Assembly: GCA_021823345.1 (NCBI GenBank)
Contig: JAKAOF010000015.1
Span: 1-34,734 of the forward strand
DNA from: Thermoplasmata archaeon
GTDB taxonomy: Archaea; Thermoplasmatota; Thermoplasmata; Lutacidiplasmatales; UBA184
Direction of reading: 5' to 3'
DNA: 34,734 nt
Shown: positions 14,075 to 21,666 of the stretch, one piece after another
Layout of the letters: each line of letters starts with the position of its first letter
Position numbering within the stretch: the stretch's first letter is position 1
Program-made: the position numbers and the translations under genes
Notes under the pieces: model-generated
What the model was told of the DNA's origin: nothing
The model's database searches: none
What the model saw: only the letters and a program-made list of their open reading frames with translations

Positions 14075-14539
14075 TCACTTCTCCGAGGCGGGCCAGCCTT
14101 CGCTCTCCGCGGGGATGAGCGAGCGCAGGAACTTCTCCCGGAGGTCGTCGGATAGCGGCTTCTTCTGCAGGGTCCGGTAGTCATAGGCCACCTGGACGGA
14201 GCGGGCGCGCATGAGGATCGTTCCCGTGGGTGCGTCCGAGAAACGATAGATGAGCTCCCAGCTGGTGCGCCCCACCCGGGAGGGGGCCACCTCGACGAGC
14301 ACCTGGTGCTGGAACCGTACGGGAACGAGATAGCGGGCGCTCGACTCGGCGAGGATGAAGTCGATCTTCATCGGGTCCTCGAGCCCCGAGGCCTGCATGT
14401 AGTGGTGGAGACGCGCGGTCTCCATCCAGGTGAAGACGACCGCGTTGTTGACGTGCCCGGCGAGGTCCAGGTCCCGGAAGGTCACCTCGATCCGTTCCGA
14501 AAAGTCCCATCGCTTCCGCGCTTCCGTATGCTCGGTCAT
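14075..14539 (-). CDS. Acyl-CoA thioesterase, hotdog fold (4HBT family)
   Basis: 154 residues. The family signature is FRDLDLAGHVNNAVVFTWME (about 22-41), with the catalytic aspartate in DLDLAGHVNN, followed by TARLHHY. Then comes an alternating strand pattern: RYLVPVRFQHQVLVEVAP, RTSWELIYRFSDAPTG and RARSVQVAYDYRT. This is the single-domain hotdog thioesterase plan (YbgC/FadM-like), which hydrolyses acyl-CoA to free acid and CoA in the cytoplasm. Chain-length preference cannot be told. It lies 54 bp downstream of the 336-aa conserved gene on the same strand; a TATA-like CTGAAATCA at about 14570-14578 may give it its own promoter. Confidence 0.88.
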   Translation of the reverse strand: MTEHTEARKRWDFSERIEVTFRDLDLAGHVNNAVVFTWMETARLHHYMQASGLEDPMKIDFILAESSARYLVPVRFQHQVLVEVAPSRVGRTSWELIYRFSDAPTGTILMRARSVQVAYDYRTLQKKPLSDDLREKFLRSLIPAESEGWPASEK

Positions 14540-14593
14540 GTTCGAATGGTCGGGCCTTCCTCCCTACGGACCCAAGTGATTTCAGGGAAGAAA

Positions 14594-15604
14594 CTATCGA
14601 CGTGGGGGAGCAACAGGGGCCTGGGACACAAGCGGCCTCGGGAACTGGGTGCAGAGCCTCTCGCTGCCGAGCCCGCTGATGAAGAGCCTCTCCTTCCGGT
14701 TGTTCAGGTACTTCTGGGTCCAATCGGTGGGCCCCCCATCGGCGAGACTTATCCATTCGTCCCCCGGAGCCCGGGCGGAGATGAGGAAGCGGAATTCCCG
14801 ATAATAGCCCGGAACGTCCGTGTGGTCCGTCATCCATGTCCACTCCACTTTCCCCAGGTCGAAGGAGGCCGCCTGGAGGGCGGCCTGGCGGATCGGTTCC
14901 CGCGGCACCTGCGGGTCGGCGAGGTCACGAAGGGTGACCTGGAGGTCCACCGCGGGCCCCAGGTACGCACGCAGGCTTGGGAGGTAGAAGCGAAGGTGGG
15001 TCGTGAGTGCTTCCCGCTCGAACCGTAGGTCCCCGGTATCCCGCCCTGCGCTGCAGAGCGCGAAGAGACGGAAATGCGAAAGTTGTGTAGGGTCGTCATA
15101 GTGCTGGGCGCGCACGACGCGCTGGGAAGCGGCCAGATGGACGGGCTTTTCCCGACCTTCCGCGGTCCGGCCCACCTTGCGGCGCCGGAGGGCGCACTCG
15201 AGCGCCAGGGTGTTCGTCACGTCGGAGACCACGTCGAGGTTCCGAGAGGCCGACACCACCCAGTCCTGGCTCACGGGGCCGAGGGCGGAGACGCTCCCCG
15301 AGGGGACGACGGGGGACAGGTCGAGCGCTTCGAACTCTGCGGGGAGATGGGACCACGCCACGGACTCCCATGCGTGGAACTTCTGGGCTTCGAGGGGCGA
15401 GGGACGCACGAACCGCCCCTGCTCGTACTCCCGCAGGATCTGTCGGGGCGAGCGGGCCTTGGCGCGACGGCGATGCACCTCGAGGAGCACGGACTGCAGG
15501 TCGCTCGCGGGGATCTTCTCGGCGAGGGCCGTTATGAGGCCGGGGAGACCGACCTCGCGCTCGATGCGGGAAGTGATGTCGTGCATGTCTTCCCTCGAGG
15601 GCAT
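14594..15604 (-). CDS. 336-aa conserved protein, unknown function
   Basis: ATG 15604 is used; a TATA-like CAATAGG about 30 nt upstream supports it over longer in-frame starts. Recognisable stretches are SPRQILREYEQGRFVRPSPL, AWSHLPAEFEALDLSPVVPS, GSVSALGPVSQDWVVSASRN, VVSDVTNTLALECALRRR, SHFRLFALCSAGRDTG and FEREALTTHLRFYL. I recall this order in a conserved hypothetical family shared by archaea and bacteria. The SPVxPxGSxS, VVSxxRxxxVVSDxTNxLALE and FRLFAxxSAGRDTG blocks look like a catalytic or ligand-binding core, perhaps related to the class II aminoacyl-tRNA synthetase fold (HisZ-like). That is inference. No membrane segments. It is divergent from the M29-like gene. Confidence 0.75.
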   Translation of the reverse strand: MPSREDMHDITSRIEREVGLPGLITALAEKIPASDLQSVLLEVHRRRAKARSPRQILREYEQGRFVRPSPLEAQKFHAWESVAWSHLPAEFEALDLSPVVPSGSVSALGPVSQDWVVSASRNLDVVSDVTNTLALECALRRRKVGRTAEGREKPVHLAASQRVVRAQHYDDPTQLSHFRLFALCSAGRDTGDLRFEREALTTHLRFYLPSLRAYLGPAVDLQVTLRDLADPQVPREPIRQAALQAASFDLGKVEWTWMTDHTDVPGYYREFRFLISARAPGDEWISLADGGPTDWTQKYLNNRKERLFISGLGSERLCTQFPRPLVSQAPVAPPRR

Positions 15605-15714
15605 GGGCCACCATAACCCCTCGCGGGCGAGCCTATTGACCCCGTAGGACGGGGTTCCCGAGAGTTTTGTGGGCACTACGTCGGCTTGAAATAACCCCCT
15701 CCGCTGAGAGGGCC
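15605..15714. promoter_or_regulatory. Divergent promoter region
   Basis: For the plus-strand M29-like gene, TTGAAATAA at 15687-15695 is about 25 nt before ATG 15715. For the minus-strand gene, CAATAGG near 15634-15640 is about 30 nt before ATG 15604. Both suggest leaderless mRNAs and support the chosen starts. Confidence 0.5.
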
Positions 15715-16830
15715 ATGGCCAACAAGAGCTCCACTTCCGAGACCCCGATCGAGAACCAGGTGGCCTCGCACGTGTTGCGAAACACCCTGCGAGTGAAACG
15801 TGGCGAGAACGTGGCGATCGAGACCTGGCCCCACACCATGGCGTACGCGACGGCCTTTGTCTTCGAAGCGCGGCGGCTGGGAGCGCATCCCCTCCTCCTC
15901 GTGGAGGACGAGGCCACCTTCTGGAAGAGCGCGGATGAACTGCCGGCGCAGGCGTTGGGCGTGGTGGGAAGCCACGAATGGGCGCTCCTTTCCAAGACCC
16001 ACGCCTACGTCTTCTTGCAAGGTCCGGCGGATCGAACCCAGTTCCGGTCCCTCTCCGACAAGAAGCGGATGGCGCTCACGGCCTACAATCATGAGTGGTA
16101 CGCTCGTGCGGAGAAGGCGCACCTTCGGGGCGCTCGGATGTTCCTCGCCTCGGTCGGGGAGAACCAAGCCAAGAACTTCGGGGTGGACGAAGCCGGGTGG
16201 CGCACGGAACTCACGGAAGCCACGCTGGTCGACCCCAAGGGGATGGTCCGCGAGGGTCGGCGGATCGCGGAAGCCTTCCGGCGAGGAAAGAAGGTGACCA
16301 TCGACCATCCGAATGGAACGCACCTCGAACTGCGTCTCAAAGGACGAAGACCGGACGTGGACGACGGTGTGGTCGGTCCCGAGGATATCGCCGCCGGCCA
16401 CAACATGACCCCGGTCCCCTCCGGGGTGGCCTCGGTCACCGTGGATGAGACGTTCGCGGAGGGGTTGGTGCGGGCGAACCGCCCGAGCTATCTTCAGGGC
16501 CTTCCCGCCGAGGGAGGCGAATGGACCTTCCGCGGGGGCCGGCTCGTGGACTTCCGCTACGGAAGCGGCGGGGAACAGTTCTCGAAGCCGTTCGCCGCGG
16601 CACCCAAGGGCCGGGACCAGCCGGCCTTCCTGTCCATCGGGCTCAACCCCCGATTGCACCACGCTCCCCAGATGGAGGACCAGGAGCGGGGAGTGGTCTG
16701 TGTCGCGGTCGGGGGCAACCACTGGCAGGGCGGGGCGAACAAGTGTCCGTTCCTGTCGTGGCTAGCGATCGGCGAGTGCAACGTCCGGGTGGACGGCAAA
16801 CCGCTCCTCCGGGCGGGCGAGATCGCCTAG
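15715..16830 (+). CDS. M29 aminopeptidase-like protein with altered metal site
   Basis: 371 residues with the overall plan of M29 (AmpS/thermophilic aminopeptidase) proteins: LRVKRGENVAIETWPHTMAY, VFEARRLGAHPLLLVEDE, the FLASVGENQAKNFG region, GRRIAEAFRRGKKVTIDHPN, PVPSGVASVTVDETFAEG, FLSIGLNPRLHHAPQMEDQE, GVVCVAVGGNHWQGGANK and CNVRVDGKPLLRAGEI. Family members typically have a glutamate in the PSGE position, a glutamate in ELGIGxNP, a histidine in the TVHIALGDN position and HxD near the end. Here these read V, S, C and no HxD (CPFLSW). So the fold is clear, but most of the dinuclear metal ligands seem lost. It may be a non-peptidase homologue. ATG 15715 is preferred to a TTG- or ATG-extended start because of the TATA box. 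Confidence 0.8.
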   Translation: MANKSSTSETPIENQVASHVLRNTLRVKRGENVAIETWPHTMAYATAFVFEARRLGAHPLLLVEDEATFWKSADELPAQALGVVGSHEWALLSKTHAYVFLQGPADRTQFRSLSDKKRMALTAYNHEWYARAEKAHLRGARMFLASVGENQAKNFGVDEAGWRTELTEATLVDPKGMVREGRRIAEAFRRGKKVTIDHPNGTHLELRLKGRRPDVDDGVVGPEDIAAGHNMTPVPSGVASVTVDETFAEGLVRANRPSYLQGLPAEGGEWTFRGGRLVDFRYGSGGEQFSKPFAAAPKGRDQPAFLSIGLNPRLHHAPQMEDQERGVVCVAVGGNHWQGGANKCPFLSWLAIGECNVRVDGKPLLRAGEIA

Positions 16831-16848
16831 GTTCCGACGGCTCACCCG

Positions 16849-18084
16849 TCAGTGCCGGGGGCTTCGCCCATCGGCGATGGCGTTCACGAGCGTGAGGGCC
16901 CGGACGGTCTCGCGGACATCATGCACCCGGACGATGTCGGCGCCATGCAGCGCCGCGACCACGGCGGACCCGAGGGACGCCTCGAGCCGGTCGGTAACGA
17001 CGGCTCCTCCCGACAGGTGTCCAAGGAAGGATTTGCGGGAGGTTCCGACCAGGACCGGGTAGCCCAGCGCTCGGAATTCCCCCAGGTGACTGAGGAGGTC
17101 CACGTTGCCCTCCACCGATTTTCCGAACCCGATGCCGGGGTCCACGATGAGATGGTCGGCGGAGATCTTGTCCGCCCGCGCTAACTCCGTCCGCTCCTTG
17201 AGGAAACGGAAGACCTCCCCGCGCAGGTCGGCATAGCGCGTGAGCATTTGCATCGTGGACGGTTCTCCCCGCATGTGCATCACGGCCACCCCCGCCCCCG
17301 CCCGCTGGACCACCTTGCGCATGGCCGAAGACCGCAGGCCTCCCACGTCGTTGACGAGCGACGCCCCGGAACGCAGGGCCTTTTCGGCGATTCGGGGCCG
17401 TCGGGTGTCGATCGAGACCGGGACGGAGAGCCCCTCGGCGATCTCCTTCACCACGGGGAGGACCCTCCGCTCCTCCTCCTCCGCGCTGACCCAGGATGCT
17501 CCGGGGCGGGTCGATTCCCCCCCGATGTCCACGAGGTCGGCACCCTCCTTCACCATCCGGCGGGCGCGGGCGACGGCCCGATCCGTGGAGAAGAAGTCCC
17601 CCCCGTCGGAGAACGAATCCGGAGTGACGTTGAGCACGCCCATGACCAATGCCCGTCCCCCCACCCGGAGCTCCCGACCCCCGGCGAGCGCGACCACGCG
17701 TTCCTCCGCGGCGACGTAGTTCTGGACGACCTCTCGGATCTCCTGGATGGACCGATCCGTACGCGTTCTACGGCCCGAACGACGCAAGGGAAGAAGAGCC
17801 CCGGGGTCCACCCAGGCGAACAGGCAGGGCTCGTTGGAGCGCATCGGGTCGAGGACCCAGGTGGACCCGCACAGTTTCTCCTTCCGGAGCGCCCGGTGAA
17901 GGTCGTGCGCGGTCCGGGCATCCACGGGCCCAAAACTGACCAGCACCCCGCCGCCCGGTGCGTTGTGAGGTCCCGCGGGGTGGGTGCCCTCCGGACGAGC
18001 CGGAAGATACCGTTCGACGTCCTCTCCCGAGCGGACCTCGATCACCCGCGCGAGCGGGGTGGGTTTCACTCGGTCGTCCACCAT
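16849..18084 (-). CDS. folP: Dihydropteroate synthase with N-terminal extension
   Basis: 411 residues. The C-terminal 270 residues are a complete dihydropteroate synthase: VMGVLNVTPDSFSDGG (about 145-160), DIGGESTRPGA, VSIDTRRPRIAEKALRSGA, LVNDVGGL, VAVMHMRGEPSTMQ, IVDPGIGFGKSVEGN and VLVGTSRKSFLG. It condenses a pterin pyrophosphate with an aryl amine to make folate-type coenzymes. The N-terminal 140 residues (RVIEVRSGEDVERYLPARPE, GGGVLVSFGPVDARTAHDLH, CGSTWVLDPMRSNEPCLFAW) are extra compared with the bacterial enzyme (about 280) and look like a separate alpha/beta domain of unknown role. ATG 18084 overlaps the end of the 71-aa gene by 19 bp. It is the last gene of a four-gene operon. Confidence 0.93.
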   Translation of the reverse strand: MVDDRVKPTPLARVIEVRSGEDVERYLPARPEGTHPAGPHNAPGGGVLVSFGPVDARTAHDLHRALRKEKLCGSTWVLDPMRSNEPCLFAWVDPGALLPLRRSGRRTRTDRSIQEIREVVQNYVAAEERVVALAGGRELRVGGRALVMGVLNVTPDSFSDGGDFFSTDRAVARARRMVKEGADLVDIGGESTRPGASWVSAEEEERRVLPVVKEIAEGLSVPVSIDTRRPRIAEKALRSGASLVNDVGGLRSSAMRKVVQRAGAGVAVMHMRGEPSTMQMLTRYADLRGEVFRFLKERTELARADKISADHLIVDPGIGFGKSVEGNVDLLSHLGEFRALGYPVLVGTSRKSFLGHLSGGAVVTDRLEASLGSAVVAALHGADIVRVHDVRETVRALTLVNAIADGRSPRH

Positions 18085-18281
18085 GTCCGGCCCTCCGGAT
18101 CCGTGCGGAGCGTCCCGGCCGAGCCGGCGACGGGCAGGGGGCCGTCCACGATCGCGATCCGTCGGCGACCATCCCCCAGGGTGACCACGGCCAGACGATG
18201 CGGGGCGACAAAGCCCGCCGGGGGAACCGATAGCTCCGTGGCCACGAGGATCTTAGCGCGCTCGGTGGAGGTATCCGCCAC
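18066..18281 (-). CDS. 71-aa small protein, unknown function
   Basis: GTG 18281, preceded by GAAGGGAG 9-16 nt upstream. The product reads as a small beta protein: KILVATELSVPPAGFVAPHR, RLAVVTLGDGRRRIAIVDGP and RTDPEGRTWWTTE. No cysteines and no membrane segment. The gene starts 13 bp after the DUF835-type gene and overlaps folP by 19 bp, so it is translated as part of the operon. Unrecognised. The tight packing and typical codon use argue that it is real. Confidence 0.6.
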   Translation of the reverse strand: MADTSTERAKILVATELSVPPAGFVAPHRLAVVTLGDGRRRIAIVDGPLPVAGSAGTLRTDPEGRTWWTTE

Positions 18282-18294
18282 GGGGCCGCTCCCT

Positions 18295-19110
18295 TCAGGC
18301 CGGGGGGGCCTTGACCATGGCCGCCCCCCGGGTGAGCATGGCGACCGGGTCCTTGGTCAATGCCTTGGGGTCGAGCGAAACGAGGACGGATCCGCGGGAA
18401 GATTGGGCGACCTCCCGGGCCACGTCGAGCAACCGCCGTACATTCTTCGGGCCGTTCGCCTCGACCAGCGTCTCGATCGAGGAGAGCACCACCTTGTACC
18501 CCGTGCCCCGGCTGAGGTGCTTCTCGATGAGGTATCCGATCTTGTCGAGGTCCCCGGGAGGCACGACGTCCTCGGCCTCCACCCGGGAGATCCGGACCGT
18601 CTCCACCCCGCCGAGGCCCAGCTCCTGAAGGGCATAGTCGGAGCTGAAGGCGAGCAGGAGGAGCAGCCGGTCGGGCGGGATCTCCGCGTTCCGGGCCATC
18701 TGCAGGAGGTCCTTCTCCATCGAGGTTTCCAAGAACACGAGGGGTTCGAAGAGCGGCCAGGGCGGGAAGGGAGCGGGAGGACCCCGGGGAGCCGCGGCGG
18801 CGGCCGGAACGGCGGCCGGAGCGGCGGCCCCTACGGGAGCCGCCGTGAACGTCGGCGTGCCCGAAGGCACGACCGAGCCCGCCGGAGAGGGAATGGCATG
18901 GTAGGCGGCCAACGCCTGTCGCTCCGCGGCGAGCTTGTGGATCAAGTGGCGGGCCGGGATCCCGACCGCGACCCCGAGAAGGACCGCAAGCACGATGATG
19001 ATGAAGATCATCGTGACGGGGTCCGTGTAGTTCATCAACCACAGCAAGAGCCCGATCACGATGCCGAGGACCACCGCGCTCGATACCGGTCCGGATACGG
19101 TCTCCGCCAC
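18295..19110 (-). CDS. Membrane-anchored DUF835 domain protein
   Basis: GTG 19110 is chosen: it lies 4 bp after the upstream stop and has GGAGG about 11 nt before it. A start at 19188 would overlap the upstream gene by 74 bp. From this start the protein has 271 residues. Two membrane segments are near the N-terminus (SAVVLGIVIGLLLWLM and MIFIIIVLAVLLGVAVG), then an Ala/Pro-rich linker (PAAVPAAAAAPRGPPAPFP). The C-terminal domain has RLLLLLAFSSDYALQELGL, VPPGDLDKIGYLIEKHL, GYKVVLSSIETLVEANG and SSRGSVLVSLDPKAL. That pattern (a SDYALQ lead, a V-L-x-IE-x-L strand, then SxLVSLDP) matches DUF835, an archaeal RecA-like domain often linked to signalling. ATP binding is not evident. Confidence 0.8.
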   Translation of the reverse strand: MAETVSGPVSSAVVLGIVIGLLLWLMNYTDPVTMIFIIIVLAVLLGVAVGIPARHLIHKLAAERQALAAYHAIPSPAGSVVPSGTPTFTAAPVGAAAPAAVPAAAAAPRGPPAPFPPWPLFEPLVFLETSMEKDLLQMARNAEIPPDRLLLLLAFSSDYALQELGLGGVETVRISRVEAEDVVPPGDLDKIGYLIEKHLSRGTGYKVVLSSIETLVEANGPKNVRRLLDVAREVAQSSRGSVLVSLDPKALTKDPVAMLTRGAAMVKAPPA

Positions 19111-19114
19111 GGTC

Positions 19115-19867
19115 CTATCGGCCTCCTGGAGGATCCTGCGAGGGGGGGAACCCCCGGCTGAGCGCCGCCCGTTGTTCCCTCGCGACACGCAACTTCTTGC
19201 GGATCCGCAGGAAGTCCCGGGCGAGGTAGAAGATCTCGACGAGCCCGACGATCATGAGCAAGAGCACGAGGATGGTAAGGGGGTTGTAGGGCGAGACGAT
19301 CTTGATGAGGAAAGGTACCCCGGACCCCAGTTGGGTGTTGTTGGCCGAATAGAAGACGATGGAACCCGAGTAGACCCCGGACAGGATGAGCCCGTAGTCG
19401 CTGAAGTTCGAATCCGTAAAGTTGGTGGACCCCGAGAGGTTGGTCGCGGTGCACGCCGACGGCAGTGACTGGATCCAGGTGAACATGATGAACCCATAGA
19501 GCAGGATATCGAAGGTCACCTTGCCGATCGGGAACGCCCCGGAACAATGCCAAGAGATATCGATGGTCGCGAGGCCCGCGGTGCTCATGGAGACGGCCGA
19601 GCCGAGGTTGTCGCTGCTGGGCGTGATGGACTGGTTCGAAGGAACGTTGGTCGCGCCCATCGGGTTGATGATGTAGGCGCACACGTAGAAGGAACCCTGA
19701 GAGATCGCGTTCGAGCCGCAGTCCCAGGCGGTCTTGGCGGGGTGTGCGGTCGCCGCCCCCGTAGCGGCGGGGGTCCCGATGTTCCGCACGGACCCCCCAC
19801 CAACGATTCCTGTAAAGGAAAGGACGCCTGCCACCAGCAGGACCGCAAGGCAGGTCCAGAATCTCAT
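19115..19867 (-). CDS. Exported, membrane-anchored surface protein
   Basis: 250 residues. A hydrophobic N-terminus (FWTCLAVLLVAGVLSFTGIV) is a signal peptide or anchor. A Ser/Thr/Asn-rich extracytoplasmic part follows with several N-x-S/T sites (NQS, NLS, NFT, NFS, NNT) and four spaced cysteines (WDCGS, YVCAY, WHCSG, SACTA), likely two disulfides. The C-terminus has a membrane segment (PLTILVLLLMIVGLVEIFYL) and a basic cytoplasmic tail. A strong TATA box, CTTTTATAGG (19900-19891), lies about 28 nt before ATG 19867, so this is the first gene of the operon leading to folP. Function unknown. Confidence 0.8.
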   Translation of the reverse strand: MRFWTCLAVLLVAGVLSFTGIVGGGSVRNIGTPAATGAATAHPAKTAWDCGSNAISQGSFYVCAYIINPMGATNVPSNQSITPSSDNLGSAVSMSTAGLATIDISWHCSGAFPIGKVTFDILLYGFIMFTWIQSLPSACTATNLSGSTNFTDSNFSDYGLILSGVYSGSIVFYSANNTQLGSGVPFLIKIVSPYNPLTILVLLLMIVGLVEIFYLARDFLRIRKKLRVAREQRAALSRGFPPSQDPPGGR

Positions 19868-19890
19868 CTGGGAAGTTCATGGACGCCTGG

Positions 19891-19900
19891 CCTATAAAAG
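19891..19900 (-). promoter_or_regulatory. TATA box of the 19867-16849 operon
   Basis: CTTTTATAGG is the only AT-rich box upstream of the exported-protein gene. It is centred about 28 nt from ATG 19867, which implies a leaderless mRNA. Confidence 0.6.
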
Positions 19901-19945
19901 TGACGTGGCGGGGTTTCGCCGGTCTCCATCGCCCTACTGGCGCGC

Positions 19946-21076
19946 TCAACCGTGGTGTCGGAGCAAGGTCACAAAGTTGTGGGAGCCCATCCCTCCCACG
20001 GACTGCGCGAGGGCGAGGCGGCGCCGACCGGCCTGTAGCTTGCCCGCCTCCCCTTCCAATTGGAGACTGAGTTCGGCGATCTGCGCAAGACCCGATGCCC
20101 CCACCGGATGTCCCCGGCCCAGGATGCCACCCGAGGGATTGACGGCGACGATCCCTGACGGCGAGCCATGACCCTTCTCCATCCACGCAAGCGCCTCTCC
20201 AGGTCCACAGATCCCCACGTCTTCGAGATCGATCAGCTCGAACGGTGCGAAGGCATCATGCACCTCCGCCACGTCGACCTCCTTTCGAGTGATCCCCGCC
20301 GCCTCGTACGCCCGCCGGGCGGCCAGCCGGGTGGCTCGGAACCCCGTCAGGGTCTCCCGCATCACCACGTCGCTTACGTCCGTGCCCTGCCCGCACCCGA
20401 TGACCTCCACCGGGGACGCCCCACGGCTGAGGAGGGCCGCGGACGCCCCGTCGCTGACGGCGGCAACATGCAGAAGACGCAACGGGGATGCGATCATGCG
20501 GCTCGAATTGACCTCGTCGCGGCTCACGGGCTTTTGAAGGTGGGCGTAGGGGTTCTTCGACGCCGCTTCCCGGTTCAGCACGGTGACAAGGGACACGTCC
20601 TCGATCCGCACCTTGAACTGGTCCAGGTAGGATTGGCTGACCAGGGCCGCCATCGAGGGCATGGTCCCTCCGTGCAGGACCTCGAGCGTGGACAGGGAAT
20701 GGGCCAGGGTGGTCGTCACTTCCGTGAGCGGTGCGGAGGTCATCTTCTCCCCGGCCACGACCAGGACGGACCCGAAGGACCCCGAGGCGACGGCGTGGAC
20801 GGCCGACTGGAACGCCGCCGCCCCCGAGGCCGAGGCGGCGTCGATGTGGAACCCCGGGATCCCGGAGAGCTCGAGCGCATCGGCCAACTTGGGGATCAGA
20901 TTCTCGACCCCCGCGAGCGGCCCAGGGGCCATGCACCCGACGAAGAGGGCTTCGGGGACGGCCCCCGACGGAGCCCGTTCCAGTGCCTCCCGGCCCGCCT
21001 GCGCGAGGAGCTCCACCAGCCCTTCGGTCCGCTTGCCGAACGGGGTCCGTCCCACGGCCGGAACGAAGACGCTCAT
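19946..21076 (-). CDS. Thiolase-family protein, nucleophile Cys replaced by Ser
   Basis: 376 residues with the thiolase fold. N-terminal VFVPAVGRTPFGKR; the active-site loop region reads HIDAASASGAAAFQSAVHAV (about 79-98); then VVAGEKMTS, AEVHDAFAPFEL, NPSGGILGRGHPVGASGL and QSVGGMGSHNFVTLL. Archaeal acetyl-CoA acetyltransferases have a cysteine in the AACASG loop that forms the acyl-enzyme. Here the codon is TCG, serine. The HD and GHPxGA histidines are retained. The gene overlaps the Hjc-like gene (ATGA, 21073-21076). No HMG-CoA synthase or DUF35 gene is adjacent, unlike the common mevalonate-pathway arrangement. Catalysis may differ from a true thiolase (SCP-x/lipid-transfer-like); or the activity is lost. 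Confidence 0.88.
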   Translation of the reverse strand: MSVFVPAVGRTPFGKRTEGLVELLAQAGREALERAPSGAVPEALFVGCMAPGPLAGVENLIPKLADALELSGIPGFHIDAASASGAAAFQSAVHAVASGSFGSVLVVAGEKMTSAPLTEVTTTLAHSLSTLEVLHGGTMPSMAALVSQSYLDQFKVRIEDVSLVTVLNREAASKNPYAHLQKPVSRDEVNSSRMIASPLRLLHVAAVSDGASAALLSRGASPVEVIGCGQGTDVSDVVMRETLTGFRATRLAARRAYEAAGITRKEVDVAEVHDAFAPFELIDLEDVGICGPGEALAWMEKGHGSPSGIVAVNPSGGILGRGHPVGASGLAQIAELSLQLEGEAGKLQAGRRRLALAQSVGGMGSHNFVTLLRHHG

Positions 21077-21606
21077 TGTGAGATCTCGAGCACCATGTGG
21101 AGGAAAGCGAGGAGCGGCATGCCGTCCTTCCAGCGGAGCACCTGATTTCCCTGGCTGGTCGCGTCGATCTCGGGAGTATGGTTGGCGATGAGGCGGGCGA
21201 CCCCCTTGGTGTCGCCGTTCGAGGCCCGGAAGAGCCGCCAGGGGTCCTCGGCCCGCATCCCCATGAGGCGGTACGCGTAGAGCAGCACCTGGCCGGCCCG
21301 GAAGGTCTGGCGGGTCAGTTGCTCGTACTGTTCCATGTTCCGACCTCGGGAGGCCGTAAAGTGGATCGTCTCCTCCCCCGAGCATTTCACCTCGATCGGG
21401 AGGGCGACCCCGTCCCGGAGGGCGAGGAGATCGAAACCGTGCGAACCTGCCGTCCGGATCACGAGAAAGGGACGTTCCTCCAACTGGTCCAGGGAATGGA
21501 GGGTCTCGACCGTGGTCGCGATACGACGGTACCGGTTGAGGAGCGTGCGATCCCCCGCCATGATCCCCTTGAGCTCCCGCTCGTAGGAGGAATAGCCAGA
21601 CCCCAT
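21073..21606 (-). CDS. Hjc-like Holliday junction resolvase / PD-(D/E)xK nuclease
   Basis: 177 residues from ATG 21606 (MGSGYSSYERELKGIM); a seven-residue longer in-frame start is less likely because of the TATA spacing. The nuclease core is visible: Glu in SSYERELKGIM, Asp in GSHGFDLLALRDG, and E-x-K in LPIEVKCSGEETIHF, the E...D...ExK set of archaeal Hjc enzymes that cut four-way DNA junctions. The N-terminal GxGYSxxERE also fits Hjc. It is longer than usual Hjc (about 130) because of a C-terminal part (NGDTKGVARLIANHTPEIDA ... LRWKDGMPLLAFLHMVLEIS) of unknown role. It is translationally coupled to the thiolase-like gene and divergent from an AAA+ ATPase. Confidence 0.85.
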   Translation of the reverse strand: MGSGYSSYERELKGIMAGDRTLLNRYRRIATTVETLHSLDQLEERPFLVIRTAGSHGFDLLALRDGVALPIEVKCSGEETIHFTASRGRNMEQYEQLTRQTFRAGQVLLYAYRLMGMRAEDPWRLFRASNGDTKGVARLIANHTPEIDATSQGNQVLRWKDGMPLLAFLHMVLEISQ

Positions 21607-21666
21607 GCGATGCCGAGAAGGACCCAACAGTAGATATAGGCTCGGAGGTTGTCAAGGTCAGTGGCG
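21607..21666. promoter_or_regulatory. Symmetrical divergent promoter
   Basis: A single AT box TAGATATAGG (21631-21640) lies midway in a 60-bp gap, with its centre about 30 nt from both ATG 21606 (minus) and ATG 21667 (plus). The palindromic ATAT core could be used by TBP in both directions, giving leaderless mRNAs on each side. Confidence 0.6.

Noticed and set aside
17248-19161. 637-codon plus-strand open frame
   Set aside because: It is a shadow of folP and the DUF835 gene on the other strand.
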